Assembly (NCBI GenBank): GCA_027443745.1
Contig: DAIAZB010000277.1
Coordinates: 1-6,039, forward strand
Length of the DNA: 6,039 nt
DNA from: Thiomonas sp.
GTDB lineage: Bacteria; Pseudomonadota; Gammaproteobacteria; Burkholderiales; Burkholderiaceae
Direction: 5' to 3'
Shown here: piece by piece, positions 5,010 through 6,039 of the stretch
Position numbering within the stretch: the stretch's first letter is position 1
How the letters are laid out: each line of letters starts with the position of its first letter
Translations under genes and position numbers: made by a program
The notes under the pieces: model-generated
What the model was told of the DNA's origin: nothing
The model's database searches: none
The model's input: the letters and a program-made list of their open reading frames with translations, nothing else

Positions 5010-6039
5010 TTACGCTGACATAGAAGCGATCTGCAGCACCCGGTCGCTGTTGGCCAGTGTCTCCGGTCGATGCGCCAGCACCAGCCGGGTCAATTGCATA
5101 CGTTTGACGATGGCGTTGATCTCGCGCTCCTTGGCCACATCCAAGTGGCTGGTCGCCTCGTCCAACACCAGGAATTGCGGTTTCCGGTACAGCGCCCGCG
5201 CCAGCAGCACGCGCTGCTTCTGCCCGCCGGACAAGCTCGAACCCATGTCGCCCACCAGCGTCTGGTAGCCCATCGGCATCGCCGCGATCTCGTCGTGAAT
5301 CTGCGCCTGTCGCGCCACGGCCTCGACCTTGAGCGGTGTGGTGTCGGGATCGAACAGCGCGATGTTGTCGGCGATGGAACCGGCGAACAGGGTGTCCTCT
5401 TGCATCACCGCGCCCACCAGGCTGCGATAGCGCACCATCCCCAGCGTGCGGATGTCGACGCCGCCGAACAGGATCTGACCCTCGCTCGGTTCCAGCAGGC
5501 CCAGCACCAGCTTGGCCAGCGTGGTCTTGCCCGTGCCGGAGGGCGCAGCGATGGCCAGGCTCTCGCCCGGTGCGATGCTGAAGCTCAGATCCTGGATCAC
5601 CCAGGGCTCGCCGTCGGCGTAGCGGAAGCTCAGGTGCTTCACCTCGAGCCGGGGCTCGGGGTCGGGGCCGGTGTACGTGCCGTGGAGTTCGGCTTCGGGT
5701 TCTGTCAGTGCGATATCGGCCACGCGCTCGGCGTGCAGGCCCAGCATCTTGAAGTCGTTCCAGTGATCGATCAGGTTTCCCGCGCGCTGCGTGAACTGGT
5801 CGGCGTAGGCGGCGAAGGCCACCAGCATGCCGACGCTGAATTCGCCGCGTAGCACCAGTAGCGCCGCCAATCCGATTACCAGCACGCGCTCAGCGCCGAA
5901 GACCAAGCCTTTCCCTGCCTGAAAAGCGATGTTCCAGCGCTGGATAGCGATTTCGCACTGCGTGGTGTCCACTAACGTGTTGGCGTAGCGCGCGCGGCGA
6001 TGATCCTGCCGGTTGGCCAGCTTCAGCGGCTGAATGCCA
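5010..6039 (-). CDS. Peptide-export ABC transporter, CvaB/RaxB-like, N-terminus outside window
   Basis: This would export the modified peptide across the inner membrane, and in its family it would also cut the leader with an N-terminal C39 peptidase domain. That domain would lie beyond position 6039, so it is expected but not seen. 342 residues are visible; the frame is open to the window edge, so a GTG at 5972 is not the true start. It opens with GIQPLKLANRQDHRRARYAN, a stretch characteristic of the membrane domain of CvaB/RaxB-type exporters, followed by the last membrane segments (about 40-80). The ATPase domain is complete. It has Walker A APSGTGKT (165-172, Ala in place of the first Gly), Q-loop Gln213, signature LSGGQ (269-273), Walker B FLVLDE (289-294), D-loop SHLD and switch His323. 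It ends at TAA 5010, 23 nt before the radical SAM start, so the two are very probably one operon. Confidence 0.9.
   Translation of the reverse strand, partial: GIQPLKLANRQDHRRARYANTLVDTTQCEIAIQRWNIAFQAGKGLVFGAERVLVIGLAALLVLRGEFSVGMLVAFAAYADQFTQRAGNLIDHWNDFKMLGLHAERVADIALTEPEAELHGTYTGPDPEPRLEVKHLSFRYADGEPWVIQDLSFSIAPGESLAIAAPSGTGKTTLAKLVLGLLEPSEGQILFGGVDIRTLGMVRYRSLVGAVMQEDTLFAGSIADNIALFDPDTTPLKVEAVARQAQIHDEIAAMPMGYQTLVGDMGSSLSGGQKQRVLLARALYRKPQFLVLDEATSHLDVAKEREINAIVKRMQLTRLVLAHRPETLANSDRVLQIASMSA

Noticed and set aside
3877..5268. Plus-strand ORF of 463 codons opposite the radical SAM and exporter genes
   Set aside because: It is antisense to two genes with clear catalytic motifs and shows no recognisable domain of its own.
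5070..5852. Plus-strand ORF of 260 codons opposite the ABC ATPase domain
   Set aside because: Composition is His/Gln/Arg/Leu-rich shadow sequence; the minus strand carries complete Walker A, signature and Walker B motifs.

Overview
The window looks like part of a chromosomal accessory locus from a GC-rich Gram-negative bacterium. A gammaproteobacterium of the Xanthomonadales/Rhodanobacter type is my best guess, because the peptide-export ABC transporter and the HlyD adaptor have the look seen in that group. This is inferred from protein character and base composition, not from a marker gene. All supported genes lie on the minus strand, so the locus reads from right to left.

From 6039 down to about 3600 there is a compact gene cluster for a ribosomally made, post-translationally modified peptide (RiPP). 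In reading order it has: (1) the C-terminal part of an ABC exporter resembling the CvaB/RaxB peptidase-containing type; (2) a radical SAM peptide maturase beginning 23 nt after the exporter stop; (3) a possible 75-aa ORF of unknown function overlapping the maturase stop; (4) a 62-aa precursor peptide with a near-ideal ribosome binding site. The precursor has a leader ending in an Ala-Gly double-glycine-like site and a short core. In that core Asp and Cys alternate every three residues (D46, C49, D52, C55, D58, C61), giving three hexads of the form x-D-x-x-C-x. A fourth hexad (NDGLCI) lies immediately after the stop codon in the +1 frame, and that frame stays open for 51 codons.

The likely scheme is that the radical SAM enzyme crosslinks the Asp/Cys core, and the exporter cleaves the leader and secretes the product. 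The chemistry (for example Cys-to-Asp thioether links, as in ranthipeptides) is inference.

From 3603 to 3300 there is an AT-richer spacer (about 45% GC over 3301-3660 by hand count). It holds the out-of-frame core extension, a 9-bp stem hairpin just after the precursor stop, and a perfect 14-bp inverted repeat. From 3299 to 861 lies an 812-aa FtsX/MacB-type permease with eight predicted membrane segments. From 770 to the left edge lies the start of a HlyD/MacA-type periplasmic adaptor, cut off at position 1. These two suggest a tripartite efflux system next to the peptide cluster, perhaps for immunity or export, but its ATPase is not in the window. I see no RNA genes, insertion sequences, CRISPR arrays or plus-strand genes.
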